Below the pieces are notes generated by a model, which saw only the letters and a list, made by a program, of their open reading frames with translations, did no database searches and was not told where the DNA came from. The position numbers and the translations under genes were made by a program. A stretch of DNA of 64,000 nucleotides from Acinetobacter indicus CIP 110367 (lineage in GTDB: Bacteria > Pseudomonadota > Gammaproteobacteria > Pseudomonadales > Moraxellaceae): assembly GCF_000488255.1 (NCBI RefSeq), contig NZ_KI530745.1, forward strand, positions 885,324-949,323, in the 5' to 3' direction. Position 1 is the first letter of the stretch. The number at the start of each line of letters is the position of its first letter. Below, one piece after another: positions 35,136 to 44,115 of this stretch.

Positions 35136-36253
35136 TTCGGCAGCAGCTCCTTAAATTTGGCCATATATTTTTGTGCCAGCTCATTGACTTCAATTTTTTG
35201 CAGCCCAATCAGTTTTAAGGCGCGGATATGCAAGGCATGAATCACAATCCAGAAATCTTTAAAGGCCGGATTATTGGTCTGTTTATGATAATAACGGTAG
35301 TAAATCTGCTGGGCGATCACTGCCAGACGGAAAATCCCGAACACTTCATAGAAGGTCCAGTTTTCCGGTTGCAGGCCGGTTTTTTCCAGATAGTAATCGA
35401 CCACCTGTTTACGGGTGAACATGCCTTTTAAATGGGTCGGCTGACGGCGGGTGGCTTTAAAAATCTGGTTATCGGTTTCTTCTACCCAGTAGGCCAAAGC
35501 GGAACCAAGATCCATCAGCGGATCGCCCAGAGTTGCCATTTCCCAGTCCAGCACGCCAATCACTTCGGTTGGATGCTGCGGATTTAAAATCACATTATCA
35601 AAACGCCAGTCATTGTGAATAATGCAGGTGGTGGAATCTGCCGGAATATTCTCGTGCAGCCATTTACGTACATATTTAAATGACGGCACATTCAGGGTTT
35701 TGGCTTTTTCATAACGGCTGTCCCAGCCTTCCACCTGACGACGGCAATAGCCCTCACCTTTACCGAGTTTTTCCAGTTCAGTGCCCTGATACGGCACCTG
35801 ATGCAGCTCGATTAATTTATCAATCACATTAATGCACAGTTCCTGAACCTGGTTTTCATCAAAGTTCAGTTCTGGCGGCAGTTTGGCCCGCGGGATAATG
35901 CCTTCCACGCGCTGCATGATATAAAAATCACAGCCAATCACCGATTCATCCTGACACAGCGCCACCATCTGTGGTAACACCGGATAAAACGGCGCCAGAT
36001 TTTTTTGTACATGATATTCACGCGCCATGTCATGCGCAGATTTGGCTTTGGTGCCTTTGGGTGGGCGACGTAAAATTAAATCGGCATTACGATAGTTCAG
36101 ACGATAGGTCCAGTTAGAGGCACCACCTGAATATTGGGTCACTTCCACGGGTTCCTGAACATCAACCCCTTGTGCCTTTAACCATTGGCTTACTGCCTGA
36201 ATATCCAGTTCCTCGCCTTCACGAACCTGACCGCCAACATCAATCACTGACAT
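35132..36253 (-). CDS. APH-type phosphotransferase (ACAD10/11 N-domain-like)
   Basis: A 373-residue kinase-fold protein of the aminoglycoside phosphotransferase superfamily. TYRLNYRNADLILRRPPKGTKAKSAHDMAREYHV is the nucleotide-binding lobe, CIIHNDWRFDNVIL the catalytic HxDxxxxN motif and GVLDWEMATLGDPLMDLG the metal-binding segment. It is not a resistance enzyme: the wording matches the group linked to acyl-CoA dehydrogenases (as in the fused ACAD10/11), thought to phosphorylate hydroxyacyl-CoA. The upstream acyl-CoA dehydrogenase gene fits this, as both steps would remove a hydroxyl group from 4-hydroxy acids. Confidence 0.85.
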   Translation of the reverse strand: MSVIDVGGQVREGEELDIQAVSQWLKAQGVDVQEPVEVTQYSGGASNWTYRLNYRNADLILRRPPKGTKAKSAHDMAREYHVQKNLAPFYPVLPQMVALCQDESVIGCDFYIMQRVEGIIPRAKLPPELNFDENQVQELCINVIDKLIELHQVPYQGTELEKLGKGEGYCRRQVEGWDSRYEKAKTLNVPSFKYVRKWLHENIPADSTTCIIHNDWRFDNVILNPQHPTEVIGVLDWEMATLGDPLMDLGSALAYWVEETDNQIFKATRRQPTHLKGMFTRKQVVDYYLEKTGLQPENWTFYEVFGIFRLAVIAQQIYYRYYHKQTNNPAFKDFWIVIHALHIRALKLIGLQKIEVNELAQKYMAKFKELLPK

Positions 36254-36344
36254 GTTATTTTCCTAATTTTTCACTTTTTTAGGTCTTGCCCTATTAGAGC
36301 ATTTTCAGCTGTAAAGACCCACACTGTTTCTGGTGTTTTGCCAC

Positions 36345-37586
36345 TTATTTTTTACGACGGGTACTGTAACCGCGTTTGGCCAGTTCCAGTTTGGCAATCA
36401 TGCCTTTATGCACTTCATCGGGACCATCGGCCAAACGTAAGGCACGTGCCTGGGCAAAGAAACCGGTCAATGGCGTATCGCGGGACAGCCCGGCACCGCC
36501 GTGGATTTGCATGGCCATATCCACCACTTTTTCCAGCACGCTTGGCGCCACTACTTTAATGGCAGAAATTTCTGTTAAGGCGGCCATATTGCCTAAAGTA
36601 TCCATTTTATAGGCAGCATAAAGTGTTAACAGGCGTGCCTGATCAATTGCCACACGCGCTTCGGCCACACGCTCCAAATTGCCACCGAGTTTCAGGATTT
36701 CCTTGCCAAAGGCAGTCCGGTTCATGCCGCGTTCAATCATCAGTTCCAGTGATTTTTCTGCCGCACCGATACAACGCATACAGTGATGAATCCGGCCGGG
36801 TCCTAAACGGCCCTGGGCAATTTCAAAACCTTGGCCGGCACCGCCAATAAAATTGGCCACTGGCACGCGGACATTGTCAAAGCTGACTTCACCATGGCCA
36901 TGCGGCGCATCATAATCGCCAAACACCGGTAACATACGTTCAATTTTCACCCCTGCAGTATCAACCGGGACCAGCACCATCGAATGTTGATGATGACGGT
37001 CTTTGCTTTCATCCGGGGTATGCGCCATAAAAATAATGATTTTGGCATTCGGATCACCCAGACCCGATGACCACCATTTACGTCCGTTCAGGACAATCTC
37101 ATCACCATCTACCACCGCTGTGGCCTGCATATTGGTCGCATCAGAAGAGGCCACTGCCGGTTCGGTCATACAAAACACCGAGCGGATTTTGCCTTCGAGC
37201 AGCGGCATCAACCATTGCTGTTTTTGCTGTTCTGAACCATAACGCCATAACACTTCCATGTTGCCGCTATCTGGCGCGTTACAGTTAAATACGGTCGGGG
37301 CAATCAGGCTACGGCCAGACAATTCGGCAATATGTGCATATTCCTGCACTGACAGGCCCTGGCCCAAATTAGGACAAGGCAAAAACATATTCCACAGTCC
37401 CGCGGCTTTGGCTTTGGCTTTTAAACTTTCTAATTGTGCCGGCCACTGCCATTGCGTCCAGTCACCACCCTGATTCAGTTCATGCACCTGCTGCCAAAAG
37501 TCGGCCTCACTTGGTTCAATTTCTGTTTGAATAAACTGTTGGGTTCTTTCGAGATAATCCTGTGCGCGTGCTGACAATTCAAACAT
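36345..37586 (-). CDS. Acyl-CoA dehydrogenase (ACAD10/11-like)
   Basis: A 413-residue flavin dehydrogenase. FCMTEPAVASSDATNMQATAV is the FAD-binding segment, MVLVPVDTAGVKIERMLPVFGDYDAPHGHGEVSFDNVRVP the central barrel, and QIHGGAGLSRDTPLTGFFAQARALRLADGPDEVHKGMIAK the C-terminal active-site region. It is the first gene of the operon and is followed by the phosphotransferase-like gene after 91 nt. A LysR gene is transcribed divergently 94 bp away and is the likely regulator. Confidence 0.9.
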   Translation of the reverse strand: MFELSARAQDYLERTQQFIQTEIEPSEADFWQQVHELNQGGDWTQWQWPAQLESLKAKAKAAGLWNMFLPCPNLGQGLSVQEYAHIAELSGRSLIAPTVFNCNAPDSGNMEVLWRYGSEQQKQQWLMPLLEGKIRSVFCMTEPAVASSDATNMQATAVVDGDEIVLNGRKWWSSGLGDPNAKIIIFMAHTPDESKDRHHQHSMVLVPVDTAGVKIERMLPVFGDYDAPHGHGEVSFDNVRVPVANFIGGAGQGFEIAQGRLGPGRIHHCMRCIGAAEKSLELMIERGMNRTAFGKEILKLGGNLERVAEARVAIDQARLLTLYAAYKMDTLGNMAALTEISAIKVVAPSVLEKVVDMAMQIHGGAGLSRDTPLTGFFAQARALRLADGPDEVHKGMIAKLELAKRGYSTRRKK

Positions 37587-37680
37587 GACTGTAGCTTCCT
37601 CAATCTGTTGTTATATTGGCTTTACAACACCTTAACCTAAAAATTATTATGCATGAAATGATTTTATTGAATTAAATACT

Positions 37681-38598
37681 ATGCACAATATTCATAATAA
37701 TAGCCCGATGGATCTGGGTGCTTTTCATCGTATTGATATTAATTTATACCCGCTGTTTATTGCGATTTTTGAACAAAAAAATATTTCCAAAGCGGCGCAG
37801 CTCTTATGTATCAGCCAGTCGGCCACCAGTCATGCCTTACAACGGCTTAGGTTACAGTTACAGGATGATCTGTTTATTCGCACCGGCCATCAGATGTTAC
37901 CAACGCCGTTTGCCGAGCAGATTTATCCGACCATTAAAACTGCACTGCTGTCTATTCAGCATATTGCCCGGCAAAAACAGCAGTTTGAACCGGCGATGGT
38001 ACATACCCTGAAAATTGCCATACATGATGAAATTGAACCGATTATTTTTCCCAAACTGGTGCAGCATTTTCAGCAGCTGAATCTGGAGATTCAGTTTTTA
38101 AGCAGCAAGCTGGACCGTAAAACCATGATTAATGATCTGGCGACCCAGCAAATTGATTTTGTGATTGATCTGGAACACAACCTGGGCGATAAAATCCAGT
38201 TTCAGGCGCTGGTACAAGACCGTTTCGTGGTTTGTAGCCAGCGTTCATCCATAGATAAAGAATTATATTTGTCTGCGCCGCATATTGGTGTTTCTTCACG
38301 CCGTAGTGGCTTGCTGCTGGAAGATATTTATTTAAAGCGCAATCAGCTGTCGCGAACCCTGTTATTACGCTGTCAGCATTATTCCACTGCCCTGCAAATT
38401 CTGGCGCAGCATGACACCGCGATACTGACTATTCCGGAAAGTATTTTGCGACATTTACATATTGACCCGAAGCTGCATATTTTTGAATCGCCTGTTGACC
38501 TGCCGCAAATTGATTTGGGGATGTTCTGGTATAAGGAGATGCAGGAGAATGCACGTCATGCATTTTTAAGAGCGGAGATTTCTAAAATTTTTGCTTAG
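37681..38598 (+). CDS. LysR-family regulator
   Basis: A 305-residue LysR-type regulator: the helix-turn-helix is ISKAAQLLCISQSATSHALQRLRLQLQDDLFIR (about residues 32-65), followed by the substrate-binding effector domain. The N-terminus (FHRIDINLYPLFIAIFEQKN) is of the NodD/LeuO-like subgroup. It is divergent from the acyl-CoA dehydrogenase operon and by the usual LysR rule should control it, responding to a pathway intermediate. The start could be the ATG at 37708. Confidence 0.88.
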   Translation: MHNIHNNSPMDLGAFHRIDINLYPLFIAIFEQKNISKAAQLLCISQSATSHALQRLRLQLQDDLFIRTGHQMLPTPFAEQIYPTIKTALLSIQHIARQKQQFEPAMVHTLKIAIHDEIEPIIFPKLVQHFQQLNLEIQFLSSKLDRKTMINDLATQQIDFVIDLEHNLGDKIQFQALVQDRFVVCSQRSSIDKELYLSAPHIGVSSRRSGLLLEDIYLKRNQLSRTLLLRCQHYSTALQILAQHDTAILTIPESILRHLHIDPKLHIFESPVDLPQIDLGMFWYKEMQENARHAFLRAEISKIFA

Positions 38599-38818
38599 GC
38601 TATTTAGATCACTCAAATACAAGGCACTTTATCTTCATTAAATTTAAAACATCGCTCAAGCCCTTGCCAGATCAGGCGTTGCAGCGTAGCTGATTTGTTA
38701 AAAACTAGCTAATTGGCGATTTAATCGACCGGCGAATTGCGCCATTTCTTTTACACTAGCACTTTTATTTTTCACGGTTTACAGCTGGCTGGTCTGTTCA
38801 GCTGAATTGAAAGCGTCT

Positions 38819-39376
38819 ATGTTGACTGAACTCTCCCCTTTCTGGCTGCTGGCATTGGCCGCTGGATGCTGTCTTGTTGCGTTTATGCTGTTGGGTAAGA
38901 TTTCCCGCTTTGTGCAGCAACTGTTTCGACCTTTTAAAAAAGGCAAAACCTATTGGGCGCGGGTCACTGCGGTCAGCGATGGCGATACCCTCACCCTGTA
39001 CCGTTTTAATTTAAGACGTTCAGAAACCCGCATCCGCTTTGCCTATATTGATGCGCCAGAATCGAGTCAAAGTTATGGTCCGGAAACCCGGCGTCTGGTG
39101 AAAACCATGCTGCATCAGAAGGTGGTACGGATCAAAATTACCGATATTGACCGCTATGGCCGCCATGTTGGGGTGATTTATCGCTACCGTAAAAATGTCA
39201 ATGAAGAACTGGTCAAACGTGGTGCCGCCTGGGTCTATGAAGATTATATTCGTGATCGCAAGCAGCTGGCGCATATGCGTGCCTTACAGACTCAGGCCAG
39301 AGCGCGGAAAAAAGGACTCTGGAAAAGTAGCCGCCCGGTGCGGCCAAGTGTCTATCGCAAACAGAACCGTAAATAA
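38819..39376 (+). CDS. Thermonuclease-family (SNase) protein, membrane-anchored
   Basis: A 185-residue protein. An N-terminal hydrophobic segment (FWLLALAAGCCLVAFMLLG) anchors it or acts as an export signal. The staphylococcal nuclease domain follows: ARVTAVSDGDTLTLYRF, IRFAYIDAPESSQ (Arg, Asp, Glu catalytic residues), YGRHVGVIYRY (Arg) and VNEELVKRGAAWVY. A basic tail closes it. Probably a secreted or envelope DNA/RNA nuclease. The ATG at 38819 is preferred over an in-frame TTG at 38807. Confidence 0.88.
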   Translation: MLTELSPFWLLALAAGCCLVAFMLLGKISRFVQQLFRPFKKGKTYWARVTAVSDGDTLTLYRFNLRRSETRIRFAYIDAPESSQSYGPETRRLVKTMLHQKVVRIKITDIDRYGRHVGVIYRYRKNVNEELVKRGAAWVYEDYIRDRKQLAHMRALQTQARARKKGLWKSSRPVRPSVYRKQNRK

Positions 39377-39416
39377 AATGCTCAGGTGAATTTTTAAAGT
39401 CCGAAGATGATTCAGC

Positions 39417-39524
39417 TTAATAAGCCCATTGCACCAGCAAACGAAAAGCTCCGGCAATCAGCGCCAACGCCACAAAACCGGCCAGCCAGAGACCAATAAA
39501 CCACAGCAGCTGTGTACGTTTCAT
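39417..39524 (-). CDS. DUF2474-type small subunit of the Cio oxidase
   Basis: A 35-residue single-span membrane protein: KRTQLLWFIGLWLAG followed by FVALALIAGAFRLL and a short tail. An AGGAG site lies 7 nt before its ATG. It follows cioB by about 60 nt on the same strand, the place of DUF2474 proteins in many CioAB operons, comparable to CydX of cytochrome bd. It likely stabilises the oxidase. Confidence 0.82.
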   Translation of the reverse strand: MKRTQLLWFIGLWLAGFVALALIAGAFRLLVQWAY

Positions 39525-39587
39525 TGCGGCTCCTTGATGACTAAGGGAATAACTGACCTATAATGATGTGCTTCATGTCGATTTTCT

Positions 39588-40592
39588 TTAATGATAGCCA
39601 TCATCCCCCACCCGGACTTTATGGCGAAAAATCCAATAGGACATCGCGCTATAACCTAGAATAATCGGAATTAAAACTAGCGCGCCAATGAGGGTAAAAC
39701 GCTGACTGCTTTCCGGCGCAGCCGCCTGCCAGAAGCTGACCGAGGGCGGAATAATATAAGGCCATAAACTGATTAAAAAGCCGCTATAGGCCAGAAATAC
39801 CAAGGCCAGCGTATACAAAAACGGCCGAAACTGTTGCCGCTGCCGGCAGGCTTTTAAAGCCAGATAAGTAAAGGTCAGTACCAGTATTGGCACCGGAGAG
39901 AAATACAGTAACTGCGGCAGATTAAACCAGCGCTCGGCAATGTGCGGCTGGGTTATCGGGGTATAAATACTGACGGCTGCTAAAACAATCAATAGGCCGA
40001 TCAACATCTTCGGCATTAAACGGTACATACGCTGCTGTAGCGCCTGATCGGTTTTAAAAATGAGCCAGCCACAACCTAAAGTGGCGTACAACATTACCAC
40101 GCCAGCACCAGTAAACAGGCTAAACGGCGTTAACCAGTCCAAGCCATGGCCCGCATATACCCCCTGCTCGGTACGAATACCCTGAATATAAGCGCCCAAA
40201 ATTACGCCTTGTAAAAAGCTGCTCAAAACAGAGCCACCAATAAAAGCTTTGTCCCACCAGTGTTTGCTGCTGTTGGCCTTAAAACGAAACTCAAAGGCAA
40301 CACCGCGAAAAATTAAGGCAATTACCATTAAAATGACCGGTAAATACAGGGCCGAAAGTACCGTGGCATAGGCCAAGGGAAAAGCGGCAAACAGGCTGGC
40401 GCCTCCCAGCACCATCCAGGTTTCATTGCCATCCCAAATTGGCGCGACGGTATTCATCATGACATCCCGCTCTGCCTGCTCGGGAAAAAATGGAAATAAA
40501 ATCCCGATGCCCAAATCAAAGCCATCTAACACCACATACATCAGCACCGCGAAGGCAATAATTCCAATCCACAGCAAAGATAAATCCATCAT
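39588..40592 (-). CDS. cioB: Cytochrome bd-type ubiquinol oxidase subunit II
   Basis: A 334-residue membrane protein of the CydB/CioB family with about eight to nine spans: LSLLWIGIIAFAVLMYVVLDGFDLGIGILFPF, then APIWDGNETWMVLGGASLFAAFPLAYA, both conserved. It pairs with subunit I, overlapping its stop codon by 4 nt (translational coupling). The pair oxidises ubiquinol and reduces oxygen without pumping protons; the Cio form is cyanide-insensitive. Confidence 0.92.
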   Translation of the reverse strand: MMDLSLLWIGIIAFAVLMYVVLDGFDLGIGILFPFFPEQAERDVMMNTVAPIWDGNETWMVLGGASLFAAFPLAYATVLSALYLPVILMVIALIFRGVAFEFRFKANSSKHWWDKAFIGGSVLSSFLQGVILGAYIQGIRTEQGVYAGHGLDWLTPFSLFTGAGVVMLYATLGCGWLIFKTDQALQQRMYRLMPKMLIGLLIVLAAVSIYTPITQPHIAERWFNLPQLLYFSPVPILVLTFTYLALKACRQRQQFRPFLYTLALVFLAYSGFLISLWPYIIPPSVSFWQAAAPESSQRFTLIGALVLIPIILGYSAMSYWIFRHKVRVGDDGYH

Positions 40593-42037
40593 GGCTCCTG
40601 CTCCTGTTTGGGACGCTCGACGGGCGGGTTGATCTGCTCGGTGACACTGCTTAATGGCCGTCTGGAGGCTTGAGTAAGCTCAGCATCAGAGGCTGATGAT
40701 GGCGCTGAATGAATCAGTTCCGGCCCTTTGTGCATCAGTCTGAGCATGTAATAAATGCCCATCCCAAACACCACAAAATACACCAGTACAAAAATCATCA
40801 AACTCAGGCCAACCTGCTCTGCAGATACTGGCGATAAGGCATCTTCGGTACGTAATACCCCATAGACCACCCACGGCTGGCGGCCGACTTCTGTGGTAAA
40901 CCAGCCGGCCAATAAGGCAATAAAACCAGAGGGCCCCATCCATAGGGCAAAACGCTGAAAGCGACGATGTTCATATAAACGCTGCCGTTTACGTAGCCAC
41001 AATCCCCACAGCGCCAGAATCAGCATCAGCACGCCTAAGCCGACCATAATCCGGAAACTCCAGAACACAATGGTCGAATTGGGCCGATCTTCCGGGGCAA
41101 ATTCTTTTAAACCGGTCACGGTGCCATCCAGCGAATGGGTCAGAATTACGCTGCCCAAGTTGGAAATCGCCAGCACATATTTGGTTTCTTCGGCCTGCAT
41201 ATCTGGAATACCAAACAGATACAGCGGCATGCCTTTCTCATGATTGGTATCCCAATGCCCTTCCATCGCTGCCAGTTTGGCTGGTTGATGTTGCAGGGTA
41301 TTCAAGCCATGTAAATCGCCCACCAGCACCTGTAAGGGAGTTAAGATCAGCATCAGCCACAAGGCCATTGAAAACGAGGTTTTTACCAATGCATCCCGAC
41401 GGCCTTTAAGTAAATGCCAAGCGGCCGTGGCAGCCACCAGCAAAGCAGAGACCAAAAAGGCAGCAATGGCCATATGCGCCAGCCGATACAGGAATGACGG
41501 ATTAAAGACAATGGCCCACCAGTCCTGTGGCACCAGAATGCCATTTTCGATGCTGAAACCTTGCGGAGTTTGCATCCAGCTATTGGCTGATAAAATCCAG
41601 AACATGGAAATACAGGTGCCAATTGCGACCATTAAAGTCGAGAAAAAATGTGCTTTAGGTCCCACCCGTCCCCAACCAAACAGCATGATGCCGAGAAAAC
41701 CCGCTTCCAAAAAGAAAGCGGTGAGCACTTCATAGGCCAATAATGGTCCGGTGACACTGCCGGCGATACGGGAAAATTCACTCCAGTTGGTGCCAAACTG
41801 ATAGCTCATGACAATGCCAGAAACCACCCCCATGGCAAAGGCGACCGCAAAAATCTTGACCCAGAATTTAAACAGGTCCTGATAAATCGGATTACGACTG
41901 CGTAACCAGCGCCATTCCAGAATCGCCAGAAAACTGGCCAGACCAATGGAAATGGCCGGAAAAATGATATGAAACGAAACTGTAAAGGCAAACTGAATCC
42001 GGGCCAGTTCCAGCGCGGTAAAACCGAGGGTCATCAT
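40589..42037 (-). CDS. cioA: Cytochrome bd-type ubiquinol oxidase subunit I (CioA type)
   Basis: The heme-bearing subunit of 482 residues. LARIQFAFTVSFHIIFPAISIGLA carries the distal heme His, RLAHMAIAAFLVSALLV the next His ligand, and the quinol region lies around GMPLYLFGIPDMQAEETKYVLAI. The region after it is short, as in CioA, not the long Q-loop of E. coli CydA. The ATG at 42037 follows GAAAGG; the in-frame TTG at 42049 is part of the site itself. First gene of cioA-cioB-DUF2474. Confidence 0.92.
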   Translation of the reverse strand: MMTLGFTALELARIQFAFTVSFHIIFPAISIGLASFLAILEWRWLRSRNPIYQDLFKFWVKIFAVAFAMGVVSGIVMSYQFGTNWSEFSRIAGSVTGPLLAYEVLTAFFLEAGFLGIMLFGWGRVGPKAHFFSTLMVAIGTCISMFWILSANSWMQTPQGFSIENGILVPQDWWAIVFNPSFLYRLAHMAIAAFLVSALLVAATAAWHLLKGRRDALVKTSFSMALWLMLILTPLQVLVGDLHGLNTLQHQPAKLAAMEGHWDTNHEKGMPLYLFGIPDMQAEETKYVLAISNLGSVILTHSLDGTVTGLKEFAPEDRPNSTIVFWSFRIMVGLGVLMLILALWGLWLRKRQRLYEHRRFQRFALWMGPSGFIALLAGWFTTEVGRQPWVVYGVLRTEDALSPVSAEQVGLSLMIFVLVYFVVFGMGIYYMLRLMHKGPELIHSAPSSASDAELTQASRRPLSSVTEQINPPVERPKQEQEP

Positions 42038-42434
42038 GGCACCTTTCAAAAGGTCGAGCTGCGCTCAGGGTGTAGAGTTTTAAATATAGCGTTTTGAATT
42101 TTTCTCATCGCGCTTCAGCATAAGACGAAGTTGTATAGGCCTTGTGTAGGCTTTTGATCAAGAATCTTTAAGCGAGTAATTTCTGCAACTGATGAGTTTT
42201 TTTGGAAGATAGAAGCGCTGATTTTTTATTCTTGCGGTTTATCAGCTGGATAGACAGGACTGGATGAGAGGAATTTTTGTAGTTCAGTTGATTGACCTTA
42301 ACGCTGCTTAACAAATCTATAGCAATACACGTTGCCCCCTCATCTTTTATCATCTGTTTTTTTGAATCCTTCGCTGGCTTCCCTACTTGAAAAAAATTCC
42401 GAACAGGCGTACATTGACTTTGTTTTAGTTACCC
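42038..42434. other. Intergenic stretch cioA / marR
   Basis: About 400 bases without a credible gene. The only open frame (42168-42353, minus) has no ribosome binding site or family resemblance. It must hold the cioA promoter on the minus strand. Confidence 0.4.
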
Positions 42435-42444
42435 TAGTTAACTA
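42426..42444. promoter_or_regulatory. Operator candidate in front of the MarR gene
   Basis: TAGTTA repeated after 9 bp, the second copy within the perfect 10-bp palindrome TAGTTAACTA (42435-42444), ending 8 bp before the start codon. Well placed for autorepression by the MarR protein; inferred. Confidence 0.4.
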
Positions 42445-42452
42445 TTTTTTTT

Positions 42453-42896
42453 ATGCCAAGCTCTCCCTTAAAATTTCGTACCGCCTTATTACGCTGCGCA
42501 CGTCTGTTCAGCGATGAAGTTAATACCCTGTTATTGCCGCATCAGCTTAATTATTCCTTGTGGCAGGTGTTATATGTCATTCATTTAAAACAGCAATGTA
42601 CCCAGGTGGATATTGCCGCCTATTTAAAGGTGTCCAAACCGAGCATCACCAAACGTATCCGGGTGTTGCTGGACTTAGGTTTAATTCAGCAACTTGAAAG
42701 TAGTGATAAACGGCAGAAATGCCTGACTTTTAGCTCTCACGGGCAGGAACTTTTCAAGCATTGTTCCACCCAGATTGATCAGTTTGAACAACAGCTGCTG
42801 CAGTCTTTTACAGTTACGGACATCGCCCATACCCGCGAGATCCTTAATCAGCTGAGTGAACAGTTACAACCGACCCTACAAGGTGAAGACAAATGA
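42453..42896 (+). CDS. MarR-family regulator
   Basis: A 147-residue winged-helix regulator: LNYSLWQVLYVIHLKQQCTQVDIAAYLKVSKPSITKRIRVLLDLGLIQQLESSDKRQKCLTFS is the complete MarR DNA-binding core with the DxR wing. It ends 4 nt inside the start of an MFS transporter gene (ATGA overlap), a typical repressor-pump pair in which a toxic ligand releases the repressor. The ligand is unknown. No clear ribosome binding site precedes its ATG. Confidence 0.88.
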   Translation: MPSSPLKFRTALLRCARLFSDEVNTLLLPHQLNYSLWQVLYVIHLKQQCTQVDIAAYLKVSKPSITKRIRVLLDLGLIQQLESSDKRQKCLTFSSHGQELFKHCSTQIDQFEQQLLQSFTVTDIAHTREILNQLSEQLQPTLQGEDK

Positions 42897-44101
42897 GTTC
42901 AGCACAAGCACCGCTATGGACCAGAAACTTTATCCTGGTCGGCCTGATCAATTTTCAACTGGTACTGATTTTTTATCTATTGGTGATTGTGATTGTCGGT
43001 TATGCCGTGGCGGAATTAAATGCCAGCATTGCCGAAGCCGGTTTAATTTCAGGACTGTTTATTGTCGGCACCTTATTTGGCCGTCTGCTGATTGGCAAAT
43101 GCCTACAGCGTTTCGGTTATCGTAGCACCCTGCTTTTTGGGCTGGCCGGTTTCTTGCTGCTTTCCTTAGGCTATTTTATAGAGATGGGGGTGACTGCCCT
43201 GCTCGGCATCCGTTTTATTCATGGCTTTATGATGGGAGTCGCCTCTACCGTACTCGGCACAGTCATCGCACAAACTCTGCCGCCCACCCGCCGTGGTGAA
43301 GGTATTGGCTATTACAGCATGAGCAGCACCCTGGGTACGGCGATTGGTCCTTTTGTCGCGATCTGGATGATGCTGCACACCAGTTATCAGACGATTTTTA
43401 GCTTATCCAGTGTCTTGGCGCTGGGCTGTCTGGTAGTGGCCTGTTTTATCCGGATGCCGAACCTGGCGCAGCCTAAACCTGCAGCCACCGCGACAGCAGG
43501 CAAAGGTTTTGGCTTCTGGACCCAGTATCTGGAAAAGAATGCGCTGCCCATTTCCCTGATTATGCTGTTTGCTTCCATCTGTTATTCCGGCGTGCTGTCA
43601 TTTATTAACTTTTACGCCAAGGAAATTGATCTGGTCGAAGCCGCGTCCTTATTCTTTTTAATGTATGCAATCGCCATTTTGTTTTCGCGTCCGTTTACCG
43701 GGCGGCTTATGGATCGTAAAGGTGAAAATATCATTATGTATCCCGCCTTTATTGTGATGGCGATTGCCCTGTTTTTACTAAGTCAGGCGCATAACTCCAG
43801 TATGCTACTGCTTTGTGCCGGCTTGCTCGGTCTGGGCTATGGCAATATTCAATCGGTCTGTCAGACTATTGCGGTCAAAAGTACCTCACTGGAACGTATG
43901 GGACTGGCGACCTCGACCTATTTTATCTGTCTGGATGCAGGGCTGGGCTTCGGGCCGTATTTGATCGGAATCGCGCTGAAATCGGTTAGTTATGCGCAGA
44001 TGTATTTCTATAGTGCCATCGCCGCGCTGTTGTGTTTAGGCCTGTATTATCTGCTACATGGTCGTCATGCTCAGCAGGTGCAGCCACAGTTATCACGCTA
44101 A
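42893..44101 (+). CDS. MFS efflux-type transporter
   Basis: A 402-residue, 12-span major facilitator. The loop motif GRLLIGKCLQRFGYRSTLLFG and the later FTGRLMDRKGENIIMYP are the family signatures, and PPTRRGEGIGYYSMSSTLGTAIGPF resembles drug exporters. Translationally coupled to the MarR gene before it, so an efflux role under that repressor is likely. Related to the MFS protein at 17101-18282. Substrate unknown. Confidence 0.87.
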   Translation: MSSAQAPLWTRNFILVGLINFQLVLIFYLLVIVIVGYAVAELNASIAEAGLISGLFIVGTLFGRLLIGKCLQRFGYRSTLLFGLAGFLLLSLGYFIEMGVTALLGIRFIHGFMMGVASTVLGTVIAQTLPPTRRGEGIGYYSMSSTLGTAIGPFVAIWMMLHTSYQTIFSLSSVLALGCLVVACFIRMPNLAQPKPAATATAGKGFGFWTQYLEKNALPISLIMLFASICYSGVLSFINFYAKEIDLVEAASLFFLMYAIAILFSRPFTGRLMDRKGENIIMYPAFIVMAIALFLLSQAHNSSMLLLCAGLLGLGYGNIQSVCQTIAVKSTSLERMGLATSTYFICLDAGLGFGPYLIGIALKSVSYAQMYFYSAIAALLCLGLYYLLHGRHAQQVQPQLSR

Positions 44102-44115
44102 CGAAAGCAACACGC

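Noticed and set aside
35132..36253. Phosphotransferase gene considered as aminoglycoside resistance
   Set aside because: Sequence and operon context match the acyl-CoA dehydrogenase-linked group, not resistance enzymes.
42168..42353. 61-codon open frame on the minus strand upstream of the MarR gene
   Set aside because: No ribosome binding site, low-complexity polar sequence, probable chance frame in AT-rich DNA.
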